Notes: generated by a model not told the origin, from the sequence alone. A stretch of 28,898 nucleotides of DNA from an uncultured Collinsella sp. (GCA_958421655.1 CATZMG010000022.1:1-28898); one strand, 5' to 3'; positions 16,169 to 24,024 are shown, counted from the stretch's first letter. Numbers and translations: made by a program.

Positions 16169-17446
16169 TTGTTTGAATGTGAACTGCCGTTTGACCACAA
16201 GACGTTGCATCTGGAGCTCGAGGATAAGAACTTCGCGGGTGTGATGGAAGGTCATCAAAACGAGTTTAAGACTACAAAATCACAGGAAGAGCTGGTAGAG
16301 GAGTCACTTGCCAACCCTTATGGCTCGCCTTCGCTCGAGGAGCTTTGTGCTGGCAAGAAGGATATCGTCATCATTAGCTCCGATCATACGCGCCCCGTTC
16401 CCTCGCGTGTGACGATGCCTATTCTGCTGCATCACATCCATTCCGCTGCGCCCGAGGCGCGCGTTCGCATTCTGGTTGCTACGGGTATGCATCGTCCTTC
16501 GACGCACGAGGAGCTCGTCAACAAGTACGGCGAGGAGATCGTTGCCAACGAGGAAATCGTTATGCACGTCGCGACTGACGACAGCATGATGAGAAAGATC
16601 GGCACCCTGCCTTCTGGTGGCGAGTGCATCATCAACAAGATTGCCGCCGATTGCGATCTGCTGCTTGCCGAGGGCTTTATTGAGCCGCACTTCTTTGCCG
16701 GTTTCTCTGGTAGCCGCAAGTCCGTCCTGCCTGGCATCGCCAGCTACAAGACCATCATGTACAACCACAACGGTCAGTTTGTGAACGATTCCCATTCGCG
16801 TGCCGGCAACCTGTGCCACAACCACGTAAGCGAGGACATGTTTGCTGCCGCCGAGATGGCTCACCTTGCCTTTGTGCTTAACGTGGTGCTCAACGGCAAG
16901 CACGAGGTTATCGGCTCCTTTGCAGGCGACATCCATAAGGCACACGAGGCTGGCTGCGAGTTCGTGAAGAGCCTTGCCGGCGTTGAGCCCGTTGAGTGCG
17001 AGATTGCCATCACCACCAACGGCGGCTACCCGCTCGACCAGAACATCTACCAGGCCGTGAAGGGCATGTGCTCTGCCGAGGCCACGCTTCCCGAGGGCGG
17101 CGTGATCATCGATGTCGCCGGTTGTGCCGACGGTCACGGTGGCGAGGGCTTCTATCACAACATCGCCGACAATGATCCGGCAGAGTTTGAGCGCGCCTGC
17201 ATCGACCGTCCTAAGAACGAGACCCTGCCCGACCAGTGGACGAGCCAGATCTTTGCCCGCATCCTGGCGCATCACCCTGTGATCATGGTTACCGACCTGT
17301 GCGATCACCAGATGATCAAGGATATGCACATGACGCCGGTCAACACCCTCGATGAGGCGCTCAAGCTTGCCTTTGAGATGAAGGGTGCCGATGCCAAGGT
17401 GGCCGTCATTCCCGATGGCCTGGGCGTTGTTGTCGCTCAGCACTAG
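16169..17446 (+). CDS. larA: lactate racemase LarA
   Basis: The protein has 425 residues and interconverts L- and D-lactate using the covalently bound nickel-pincer nucleotide cofactor. Taking the TTG at 16169 as start (AAAGGAAGAGGG just upstream), the key residues fall at exactly the Lactiplantibacillus plantarum LarA positions: Asp72 and Arg75 in SSDHTRP, His108 in TGMHRP, His174 in EPHFFAG, Lys184 in SGSRKSVLPG (cofactor attachment) and His200 (nickel ligand). That match supports both the start and an active enzyme. The frame is open farther upstream to 16028 but runs through repeat sequence. The next gene, a LarD-like channel, is 49 bases downstream. Cofactor genes larB and larC lie on the other strand. 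LarE is not in the window. No clear promoter was found. Confidence 0.95.
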   Translation: MFECELPFDHKTLHLELEDKNFAGVMEGHQNEFKTTKSQEELVEESLANPYGSPSLEELCAGKKDIVIISSDHTRPVPSRVTMPILLHHIHSAAPEARVRILVATGMHRPSTHEELVNKYGEEIVANEEIVMHVATDDSMMRKIGTLPSGGECIINKIAADCDLLLAEGFIEPHFFAGFSGSRKSVLPGIASYKTIMYNHNGQFVNDSHSRAGNLCHNHVSEDMFAAAEMAHLAFVLNVVLNGKHEVIGSFAGDIHKAHEAGCEFVKSLAGVEPVECEIAITTNGGYPLDQNIYQAVKGMCSAEATLPEGGVIIDVAGCADGHGGEGFYHNIADNDPAEFERACIDRPKNETLPDQWTSQIFARILAHHPVIMVTDLCDHQMIKDMHMTPVNTLDEALKLAFEMKGADAKVAVIPDGLGVVVAQH

Positions 17447-17495
17447 TGCGCGGCTCAAACGAATCGTTTATAACCGACAAGAAAGATAAGGTTTT

Positions 17496-18227
17496 ATGCT
17501 TACCAAACTCCTCTGCGAATTCGGCGCAACGGCCCTCATGATCATCTTTGGCGTGGGCGTGCACTGCGATACCGTGCTTAAGGGCACCAAGTATCAGGGC
17601 TCCGGTCATATGTTTGCCATCACCACTTGGTCTTTTGGCATCTCGGTCTGCCTGTTTGTCTTTGGCGGCGCCGTGTGCATGAACCCGGCCATGGTGCTTG
17701 CGCAGTGCATCGTCGGTCTGGTGCCGTGGGGCAGCTGCATCCCCTTCATGCTTGCCGATATGCTCGGCGGCTTTGTGGGCGCCGTGATTGCGTGGTTGAT
17801 GTATGCCGATGAGTTCAAGGCCTCCGAGGGCGCCGTCGACCCCATTGCACAGCGCAATATCTTCTCGACCAACCCCACCACCGAGGGCACCAACTATGTC
17901 CGTAACTTTTTCTGCGAGGCTATCTGCACCTTCGTGTTCATCAGCGCCATCCTTGCCGCTGCTAGCCGCGCCGGCGAGAACGTTCTGATGCTCGCCATCT
18001 GCGTCGGTCTGATCGTTTGGGCCGTTGGTAGGGGCATGGGCGGTATCACCGGCTTCGCCATGAACCAGGCTCGTGACCTTGGTCCTCGCATGGCCTATCA
18101 GGTGCTGCCGATTAAGAACAAGGCCGACAACAACTGGAAGTACGGTCTGCTTGTTCCTGGCATCGCTCCGTTTGTCGGTGCCGCTCTGGCTGCACTGTTT
18201 GTGCACGGTTTCTTGGGCATGTTCTAG
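17496..18227 (+). CDS. larD: MIP-family channel, LarD-like lactate facilitator
   Basis: The protein has 243 residues and six membrane helices of the aquaporin/aquaglyceroporin family. In the L. plantarum lar operon a protein of this type, LarD, lets lactic acid cross the membrane; the same position after larA supports that role here. The first half-helix motif is intact (NPA, 63-65, in VCMNPAMVL). The second is altered: NQA at 190-192 in MNQARDLGPR, where the family nearly always has NPA. The following Arg193 of the selectivity filter is kept. The ribosome binding site is AAGATAAGG, seven bases before the ATG. The gene is probably co-transcribed with larA and ends at a nested palindrome. A glycerol or water channel role is possible too. 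Confidence 0.85.
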   Translation: MLTKLLCEFGATALMIIFGVGVHCDTVLKGTKYQGSGHMFAITTWSFGISVCLFVFGGAVCMNPAMVLAQCIVGLVPWGSCIPFMLADMLGGFVGAVIAWLMYADEFKASEGAVDPIAQRNIFSTNPTTEGTNYVRNFFCEAICTFVFISAILAAASRAGENVLMLAICVGLIVWAVGRGMGGITGFAMNQARDLGPRMAYQVLPIKNKADNNWKYGLLVPGIAPFVGAALAALFVHGFLGMF

Positions 18228-18240
18228 TCCAAGGCTACAT

Positions 18241-18374
18241 AGTTGTCCGCTGGCCGTATGGGGTAACTTCCCAGCGCGTCCTCGGACATGAAAGAACCCC
18301 CGCTGCGCACTTCGTGCGGCGGGGGTTCTTTCGTCCTGCGGAATGCGCTGGGAAGTTACCCCATGCGGACAGCT
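18241..18374. repeat. nested palindrome, element 2
   Basis: Outer arms pair perfectly over 20 bp (18258-18277 with 18345-18364) and continue as AGTTGTCCGC (18241-18250) with GCGGACAGCT (18365-18374), the left arm having seven extra bases. Inside, GCGTCCTCGGACATGAAAG faces CTTTCGTCCTGCGGAATGC. The centre is a perfect 13-bp stem, AAAGAACCCCCGC with GCGGGGGTTCTTT (18291-18303, 18319-18331). It lies between the converging larD and tetR genes and may terminate both. Bases 18375-18527 show no gene. Confidence 0.75.
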
Positions 18375-18527
18375 GCGGGGTCTTTGTTGCGTTCGTACAA
18401 GCAACCCAACATATATCTGAATTTGGATGGGAGGGGCTTGTTGCTGGTATGGATGTTGAAGCGCGAATGACACTTTGGGATGCGTGGCGGCTTGGGTTGG
18501 GGCGATGCTTTGGGATGAGCTTCTTAC

Positions 18528-19067
18528 TTAGTTGAAGAGGGGTTTTATGGCTGATAGGTAGTCTTTGGCTACGTCCTCTTTTGGGGCTTGGAAGTTATGC
18601 CAGGCCCACCATTGGACCATTCCTACGAAGCTTGAGGCTATGTGGTGTAGCAGGAAGCTTCGGTCCATGGTGGCGGCGGGGCCGTTTGGGTCGGTAGGGA
18701 CGGTTTCGGCTGCGCGCGACATGATGGTCTTGCGGAGGCAGTCGGCGAAGACGCGTGAGCCGGCGCCGGCTACCAGTGCCCGTACACCCTGACGACGATC
18801 CCAGAGGTTGTTGAGGATATGCTCGACCTGCACGAGTGGGTCGTCGAGCGGTGTGCCATCGTCGTCGAGGGCGTGGGTGCAGATGTCGCTCACAAGCTCG
18901 GACAGTAGGTCATCTTTGCTCTTAAAGAGACCGTAGAATGTCGCGCGGCCTACGTGGGCGCGCGCGATGATGTCGCCGACGGTAATCTTGCCGTAGTCCT
19001 CTTCGCGTAGCAGCTCGGAGAACGCCGCAACGATGGCGGCGCGGCTTTTTTCTTTGCGGGCATCCAT
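18528..19067 (-). CDS. TetR-family transcriptional regulator
   Basis: The protein has 179 residues. The N-terminal helix-turn-helix domain is clear: KSRAAIVAAFSELLREEDYGKITVGDIIARAHVGRATFYGLF-type sequence over about residues 6-47, with the conserved GRATFY turn. The C-terminal ligand domain (about 60-179) contains a TetR_C-like region with HHIASSFVGMVQWW; its ligand is unknown. The start at 19067 lies two bases after the larC stop, so translation is coupled to larC. The frame is open upstream through larC, but that is a G+C effect. As the last gene of larB-larC-tetR it is likely an autoregulator of this operon, with the inverted repeat at 20825-20858 as a probable site. That link is inferred. 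Confidence 0.9.
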   Translation of the reverse strand: MDARKEKSRAAIVAAFSELLREEDYGKITVGDIIARAHVGRATFYGLFKSKDDLLSELVSDICTHALDDDGTPLDDPLVQVEHILNNLWDRRQGVRALVAGAGSRVFADCLRKTIMSRAAETVPTDPNGPAATMDRSFLLHHIASSFVGMVQWWAWHNFQAPKEDVAKDYLSAIKPLFN

Positions 19068-19069
19068 GG

Positions 19070-19987
19070 CTATGCATCCACATGAACAAGCAGGCAACGG
19101 AGCGTGCCGGAGCAACCCTCGTAGGGGCGCTTGCCGGCGCCGTAGCCGACGGCTTCGATGCGGTAGCGGGCCGGTAGGTGCTCGGACGTGCGCAGCGCGG
19201 TGACGATGGCGGCGCCCGTGGGCGTCACGAGCTCGCCGGCGACCGGTGCGGGCGTGAGGGCGATATTGCCCGCCTGGCACAGGTTGACGACAGCGGGGAC
19301 GGGAATGGGCATGAGGCCGTGGGCACAGTGGATGGTGCCGTGACCCTCGGAGAGCGACTCGACCACGATGTCCTCAATACCCAGGTCATCGAGGCAGATG
19401 GCGACAGAGCAGACGTCGACGATGGAATCGACGGCGCCTACCTCGTGGAACATGACGGTCTCGGGCGTTTTGCCGTGAGCCTTGGCCTCGGCGGCGGCGA
19501 GTACGGAAAAAATGGCGAGGGCGCGACGCTTGGCGCCATCGCTTAGCTGCGAGCCATCGATGATGGCGGTGACGTCCGCCAAAGAACGGTGGTGATGGTG
19601 GTGGGCGTGATGGTGACCCTCGTGACAATGGCCGCGGGCCTCATGGTCATGGTCGTGTGTGTGCTCGTGTTCGTGCTCGTCATGGCCATGATGGTGGTGC
19701 TCGTGCTCATGTGTGTGCTCGGCAGCTGCTTCGTTGCCGTAGAGCCAGGCCATATCGTGATCGTGGTTCTCGAGCTCCTCTGCAAGCTGGACGTCGAAAT
19801 CGCAGGCGTCGATGCCATGCTTGTTTGCACGTGTGACGGCGATCGTAAAGCCGTCGACCGGCAGTGTGGCGAGCTGCTCGCGCAGATGCTCCTCGCTGGC
19901 GCCTAGGTCGAGCAGGGCCGCGACGGTCATGTCGCCGCTGATGCCCGAGGTGCCGTCGATGATAAGCGTGTGCTGATGGTTGGACAT
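19070..19987 (-). CDS. larC: LarC N-terminal part (LarC1), nickel insertion
   Basis: The protein has 305 residues and matches the N-terminal part of LarC, the CTP-dependent enzyme that puts nickel into the pincer cofactor of LarA. It opens with IDGTSGISGDMTVAALLDLG, carries HEVGAVDSIVDV and TPTGAAI blocks, and ends just after GYGAGKRPYEG...LRCLLVHVDA, where full LarC would go on into the CTP-binding C-terminal domain (LarC2). In L. plantarum the two parts are joined by a programmed frameshift; here the next frame is a TetR gene, so LarC2 is not encoded adjacent. Residues 91-133 form a His-rich insert with 24 His in 43 residues, a likely nickel-holding stretch. Ribosome binding site TAAGGAGC overlaps the larB stop, ten bases upstream. 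Confidence 0.9.
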   Translation of the reverse strand: MSNHQHTLIIDGTSGISGDMTVAALLDLGASEEHLREQLATLPVDGFTIAVTRANKHGIDACDFDVQLAEELENHDHDMAWLYGNEAAAEHTHEHEHHHHGHDEHEHEHTHDHDHEARGHCHEGHHHAHHHHHRSLADVTAIIDGSQLSDGAKRRALAIFSVLAAAEAKAHGKTPETVMFHEVGAVDSIVDVCSVAICLDDLGIEDIVVESLSEGHGTIHCAHGLMPIPVPAVVNLCQAGNIALTPAPVAGELVTPTGAAIVTALRTSEHLPARYRIEAVGYGAGKRPYEGCSGTLRCLLVHVDA

Positions 19988-19997
19988 GAAATGCTCC

Positions 19998-20780
19998 TTA
20001 GCGGGCGCAGGACGCGCCGGCGCTCAGATGATTGATAAGACTTGCTTGGTAGGCGGCACCAAAGCCGTTGTCGATATTGACGACCGAAACGCCGCTGGCG
20101 CAGGAGTTGAGCATGGCGAGCAGCGCGGCTACGCCACCAAAACTCGCGCCGTAGCCCACGCTGGTGGGAACGGCGATGACCGGACAGCTCACCAGGCCGC
20201 CGACAACGCTCGCCAACGCGCCCTCCATGCCGGCGATGGCGATGACCACCTGCGCCTGAGCAAGTTCCTCGGCATGCGCGAGCAGGCGGTGCAGGCCGGC
20301 GACGCCTACGTCGTAGAGGCGGTCGACCTCGTTGCCATAGAATTCGGCCGTCAACGCGGCTTCCTCGGCGACGGGCAGGTCGCTCGTGCCGGCGCAGGCG
20401 ACGACGATGCGTCCGTTGCCGGTAGGGGAGGGCTTGCCGCCCACGAGGGCGAGCTGTGCGTCCTGGACATATCCCAGGTCGATGCCGTTGTCGAGGAGCT
20501 CCGAGGTACGGGCTGCTTTTTCGGCATCCAGGCGCGTGACCAGGATGCGCTCCTGGCCGGCATCGCGCAGCGCCTCGATAATGGCGGCAATCTGCTCGGC
20601 GGTTTTACCGGCACCGTAGACAACCTCGCCGGCTCCCTGGCGCACCCCGCGCGAAAGATCGAGCTGTGCAAAACCCAGATCGGCGGTTGGCGCCGTCTGC
20701 ATGCGCGTGAGGGCGACAGCCGGGGTGACTGCTCCGCCGGCAACATCGCTCAGTAATTGCTCAAGATCTCGCTTATCCAT
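19998..20780 (-). CDS. larB: LarB, pyridinium-3,5-biscarboxylic acid mononucleotide synthase
   Basis: The protein has 260 residues and belongs to the LarB/PurE-like AIR carboxylase family. It carries out the first step of nickel-pincer cofactor synthesis, carboxylating nicotinic acid adenine dinucleotide and removing AMP. Residues 1-90 form the small N-terminal domain with LDLSRGVRQGAGEVVYGAGKT-type sequence, typical of the family. The PurE-like part follows (about 110-260), with VACAGTSDLPVAEEAALTAEF, YDVGVAGLHRLL, and GMEGALASVVGGLVSCPVIAVPTSVGYG. The ATG at 20780 has GAAGGGAA upstream. It is first in the minus-strand operon larB-larC-tetR. Confidence 0.95.
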   Translation of the reverse strand: MDKRDLEQLLSDVAGGAVTPAVALTRMQTAPTADLGFAQLDLSRGVRQGAGEVVYGAGKTAEQIAAIIEALRDAGQERILVTRLDAEKAARTSELLDNGIDLGYVQDAQLALVGGKPSPTGNGRIVVACAGTSDLPVAEEAALTAEFYGNEVDRLYDVGVAGLHRLLAHAEELAQAQVVIAIAGMEGALASVVGGLVSCPVIAVPTSVGYGASFGGVAALLAMLNSCASGVSVVNIDNGFGAAYQASLINHLSAGASCAR

Positions 20781-20803
20781 ATATGTTCCCTTCGACGGCG
20801 CAA

Positions 20804-20858
20804 AGTCTAGCACTCAAAGGGTATGTTTCCGAACACTAAGACAAAATTGTTCGGAAAC
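20804..20858 (-). promoter_or_regulatory. larB promoter with TetR-type operator
   Basis: A perfect 11-bp inverted repeat, GTTTCCGAACA (20825-20835) and TGTTCGGAAAC (20848-20858), has 12 bases between its arms. On the minus strand an extended -10 box TGCTAGACT (20804-20812) follows, placing the proximal arm on the -35 area. A TetR-family dimer could bind here and block larB. The local tetR gene is the natural candidate. Confidence 0.6.
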
Positions 20859-20894
20859 TATAGGGCAGACTGATTCAATTGTTAGACTGATCGA

Positions 20895-21530
20895 CTAGTC
20901 ACGCAGGATGATGTCCATGGCGAGCATCAGGTTGCGCTCGTCGATGGCAAATGGGGCGGCTTCGCGCGTCTTGGGCTTGGCGCAAAACGCGATGCCCGTG
21001 CCCGCGGCCTGAATCATGGGGATGTCGTTGGCGCCGTCGCCGATCGCGACGGTATGGGCTATGTCGACGCCGCACCCAACCGCCCAATCCAGCAGCTGGA
21101 TGAGCTTGGACTCCTTGGTCACAATGTCTGCCGCCAGCTTGCCCGTGAGCTTGCCGTCCACGACCTCCAGACGATTGGCCAGGCAAAAGTCGATGCCCGC
21201 GGCAGCCACGATCTTGTCGGCGACCTCGTGGAAGCCACCGCTTACCACGCCGACCTTCCAGCCCTTGCTGTGCGCCGAGCGCACAAGCTCTAACGCGCCG
21301 GGGGTAAATGTCACGCGCTCAAAGGTGCGCTCGAACACGCTCTCGTCCAGGCCGGCGAGCAGCTCCACGCGTTCCACGAGCGCTTGCTTAAAGTCCAGCT
21401 CGCCGCGCATGGCGCGCTCGGTGATCTGTGCAACTTGCTCGCCCACGCCGGCCTCCTCGCCCAACAGGTCGATGACCTCCTGGTTGATGAGCGTGGAGTC
21501 GATATCCATAACGATGAGGCGTGCAGTCAT
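20895..21530 (-). CDS. serB: phosphoserine phosphatase
   Basis: The protein has 211 residues, a haloacid-dehalogenase-type phosphatase making serine from phosphoserine. The first motif is MDIDSTL with the phosphorylated Asp9 and acid Asp11; the second is VVSGGFHEVAD; a lysine in the AADIVTKESK segment is the third, and GDGANDIPMI the last. All are as in SerB. The ATG at 21530 is chosen for GGAAAGG upstream and because the protein then begins at the usual point; the longer open frame to 21599 is not supported. The C-terminal end lies 36 bases from the larB operator region, so its own terminator is not obvious. The gene is divergent from aspS. Confidence 0.95.
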   Translation of the reverse strand: MTARLIVMDIDSTLINQEVIDLLGEEAGVGEQVAQITERAMRGELDFKQALVERVELLAGLDESVFERTFERVTFTPGALELVRSAHSKGWKVGVVSGGFHEVADKIVAAAGIDFCLANRLEVVDGKLTGKLAADIVTKESKLIQLLDWAVGCGVDIAHTVAIGDGANDIPMIQAAGTGIAFCAKPKTREAAPFAIDERNLMLAMDIILRD

Positions 21531-21723
21531 GGCGGGCCTTTCCGAGTGCAGTTGTATTGGGGCACATTGTCGCACGCCGCACACCTGGGCGACGGCCACG
21601 GTTCGTCAATTGTTTCGTCTCCGTCAAGTCTTTGGGCAGGAGCTACTTTTCCGCGGCACATCGACACAGGTGCGATAAGATAGAACGCCATGTCCGGCTG
21701 CGCGGTTTACGCAGGCTGGGCAA

Positions 21724-21765
21724 ATCTGTACGACGCCGCCCGGAACGACACGGGGCGGCACAGAT
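21724..21765 (+). promoter_or_regulatory. hairpin in the aspS leader
   Basis: ATCTGT (21724-21729) pairs with ACAGAT (21760-21765), and GCCGCCC (21735-21741) with GGGCGGC (21753-21759), giving a 13-bp interrupted stem. It ends six bases before the AAAGGAGG ribosome binding site of aspS. It may affect aspS translation or message stability. No T-box features are seen. Confidence 0.4.
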
Positions 21766-21786
21766 CCATAAAGGAGGATCACTGGT

Positions 21787-23574
21787 ATGAGCCAGACCCG
21801 TCCCATTGACGAGCATTCCATGCACACCCGTACCTGCGGCGAGCTTCGCTTCGAGAACGTGGGCGAAGAGGTCACCCTCACCGGTTGGGTGAGCCGTCGC
21901 CGTGACCACGGCGGCCTTATCTTCTGCGACCTTCGTGACCGCGAGGGCATCACGCAGCTCACCTTCGACCCCGAGCACTCCGATGGCGATGCCTTTAAGA
22001 TCGCCGAGACCATGCGTCCCGAGTGGCCCATCAAGATCCACGGCGTCGTGCGCGCTCGTGGCGAGGAGACCACCAACACCAAGCTCGCGACCGGCGAGAT
22101 CGAGGTCCTGACCGACCACGCCGAGGTGCTCAACACGTCCGTCACCCCGCCGTTCCAGATCGAGGACGGCATCGAGACCAGCGAGGATACCCGCCTGCGC
22201 TATCGCTATTTGGACCTCCGCCGTCCCGAGATGATGGCCAACCTCAAGCTGCGCTCCGACTTTACCTTTGCCATTCGCGAGGCGCTGCACAACCGTGAGT
22301 TCATGGAGGTCGAGACGCCCTCCCTGTTCAAGTCCACGCCCGAGGGCGCCCGCGACTTCATCGTTCCCAGCCGTATTCAGCCGGGCAACTTCTACGCGCT
22401 GCCGCAGTCCCCGCAGCTTCTGAAGCAGCTGCTTATGGTCGGTGGCGTCGAGCGTTACTACCAGGTTGCCAAGTGCTTCCGCGACGAGGACCTGCGTGCC
22501 GACCGTCAGCCCGAGTTCACCCAGGTCGATATCGAGATGTCCTTCGTGGACCAGAACGACGTTATGAGCGCGCTCGAAGAGGTCCTGGCCGATGCCTTCG
22601 GCCGCATGGGTGTCGAGATGCCCACGCCGCTGCGTCGCATGAACTACTGGGAGGCCATGGACACCTATGGCTCCGACAAGCCCGATACCCGCTATGGCAT
22701 GCACCTGGTCGACCTGACCGACATCTTTGCCAACTCCAAGTTCAAGGTCTTTGCGACTGCCGCAAACGAGGAGGGTTCTGTCGTCAAGGCCATCAACGCC
22801 AAGGGCGCCGGTGTCTGGGCACGTGCCAAGATCGATAAGCTCGCCGGCGTGGCCTCTACGTTTGGCGCCAAGGGTCTGGCATGGATCGCCTTCCGCGAGG
22901 ACGGCTCCATCAACAGCCCCATCGTCAAGTTCTTCTCGGACGAGGAGATGGCGGCTCTGCGCGAGCGCATGGACGTCGAGCCCGGCGACCTTGTGATGTT
23001 TGCCGCCGGTCCGCGCCTGCTCTCTGACGAGATCCTGGGCGGCATGCGCTCGCACATGGCCAATGCGCTCGAGATCAAGCGCGAGGGCCACGACTTCCTG
23101 TGGGTCGTCAACTTCCCGCTGTTCCACTGGGATGAGGACCGCAAGGCCTATGCCGCCGAGCACCAGCCCTTCACCCTGCCGACCGAGACCGACATCGCCA
23201 AGATCGAGGCCGACCCGTTGGCAGCCGGTTCTTGCACCTACGACTTTGTCATGGACGGCTTTGAGGCCGGCGGCGGCGGTATGCGTATCCACAACGCCGA
23301 GATGCAGATGTCCATGCTCAAGCTCCTGGGCTTTACCGAGGAGCGTGCCGAGTCTCAGTTCGGCTTCCTCATGGAGGCTCTCAAGTTTGGTGCACCCCCG
23401 ATGGGCGGTTTCGCTCTGGGCCTGGACCGCGTGTGCATGCTGCTCACCGGTTCCGACTCCATCCGCGACGTCATGGCGTTCCCCAAGACGGCCAGCGGCT
23501 CCGACCTTATGTCGGGTGCTCCGAGTGCCGTTAGCGGCGCCCAGCTCAAGGACGTCAGCTTGCGCCTGATGTAG
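21787..23574 (+). CDS. aspS: aspartyl-tRNA synthetase
   Basis: The protein has 595 residues, the size of a bacterial class IIb AspRS with the GAD insertion domain. The OB-fold anticodon domain (about 10-110) includes GWVSRRRDHGGLIF. Class II blocks are clear: the LRYRYLDLRRPEM motif 1 region, motif 2 with FRDEDLRADRQPEFTQ, and motif 3 with GLDRVCMLLTGSDSIRDV. The position that is Leu in E. coli AspRS (RRRDLGS) is His here (RRRDHGG), as in AspRS types that also charge tRNA-Asn for the transamidation route. So this may be a non-discriminating enzyme. The ribosome binding site AAAGGAGG is strong and the gene ends in a good terminator. Confidence 0.97.
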   Translation: MSQTRPIDEHSMHTRTCGELRFENVGEEVTLTGWVSRRRDHGGLIFCDLRDREGITQLTFDPEHSDGDAFKIAETMRPEWPIKIHGVVRARGEETTNTKLATGEIEVLTDHAEVLNTSVTPPFQIEDGIETSEDTRLRYRYLDLRRPEMMANLKLRSDFTFAIREALHNREFMEVETPSLFKSTPEGARDFIVPSRIQPGNFYALPQSPQLLKQLLMVGGVERYYQVAKCFRDEDLRADRQPEFTQVDIEMSFVDQNDVMSALEEVLADAFGRMGVEMPTPLRRMNYWEAMDTYGSDKPDTRYGMHLVDLTDIFANSKFKVFATAANEEGSVVKAINAKGAGVWARAKIDKLAGVASTFGAKGLAWIAFREDGSINSPIVKFFSDEEMAALRERMDVEPGDLVMFAAGPRLLSDEILGGMRSHMANALEIKREGHDFLWVVNFPLFHWDEDRKAYAAEHQPFTLPTETDIAKIEADPLAAGSCTYDFVMDGFEAGGGGMRIHNAEMQMSMLKLLGFTEERAESQFGFLMEALKFGAPPMGGFALGLDRVCMLLTGSDSIRDVMAFPKTASGSDLMSGAPSAVSGAQLKDVSLRLM

Positions 23575-23599
23575 GCAAGCGGCTACATATTGCCCGTTG

Positions 23600-23632
23600 C
23601 GAGGGAAGGACGCGTGCCTTCCCTCGTTTTTT
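23600..23632 (+). terminator. rho-independent terminator of aspS
   Basis: A perfect 10-bp stem CGAGGGAAGG/CCTTCCCTCG with a seven-base loop is followed by six T. Confidence 0.95.
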
Positions 23633-23717
23633 ATGGGGCGGGGGTGCGCCGGTAACGTACAATAACTACCACGTGGCTGGGTTTGCCGGCCGAATGTGCG
23701 ATGTCGTGGGAGGGGAC

Positions 23718-23966
23718 ATGGTCGAGTTTACAAAGACGATTAAAGATCCGTTGGGATTACATGCCCGCCCGGTTGCGCTGCTCTATGACATCATTGCCAA
23801 GCATCGTAGCGACGTGTCAGTCAGTATCGGCGATCGCCACACGGATGGCCGCGACGTTATAGGACTCATGGCACTCTGCGGCGAATGTGGCGAAGACGTC
23901 GTGTTCCGCGTTTCGGGCGTGGATGAGGCCTCCTGCGTCACGTCGATCAGAAACCTCTCGCTTTAA
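23718..23966 (+). CDS. HPr-family phosphocarrier protein
   Basis: The protein has 82 residues, close to the usual HPr length, and carries the phosphorylation site His15 in LGLHARP. HPr passes phosphate from enzyme I to the sugar-specific PTS enzymes. At position 46, where Gram-positive HPr has the regulatory Ser phosphorylated by HPr kinase (KSIMGLM), this protein has Asp in GRDVIGLMALCG. Two Cys lie at 54 and 57. The start at 23718 is preferred for GGAGGGG upstream; an ATG at 23673 lacks a site. The gene stands alone between two terminators, away from ptsI. It could act in regulation or be a specialised HPr and not the main one. Confidence 0.85.
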   Translation: MVEFTKTIKDPLGLHARPVALLYDIIAKHRSDVSVSIGDRHTDGRDVIGLMALCGECGEDVVFRVSGVDEASCVTSIRNLSL

Positions 23967-23975
23967 GCATGACAG

Positions 23976-24011
23976 GGCGCGGCAAAGGACAGCTCTTTGC
24001 CGCGCCTTTTT
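23976..24011 (+). terminator. rho-independent terminator of the HPr gene
   Basis: A perfect 12-bp stem GGCGCGGCAAAG/CTTTGCCGCGCC with a seven-base loop is followed by five T. Confidence 0.95.
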
Positions 24012-24024
24012 GTTTCGTATAGGA

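Noticed and set aside
19068..19280. TetR frame open through the end of larC, which could give a LarC1-TetR fusion by frameshift
   Set aside because: The added codons are Arg-rich and look like a frame effect of G+C content; TetR has a normal start at 19067. No clear slippery site was found.
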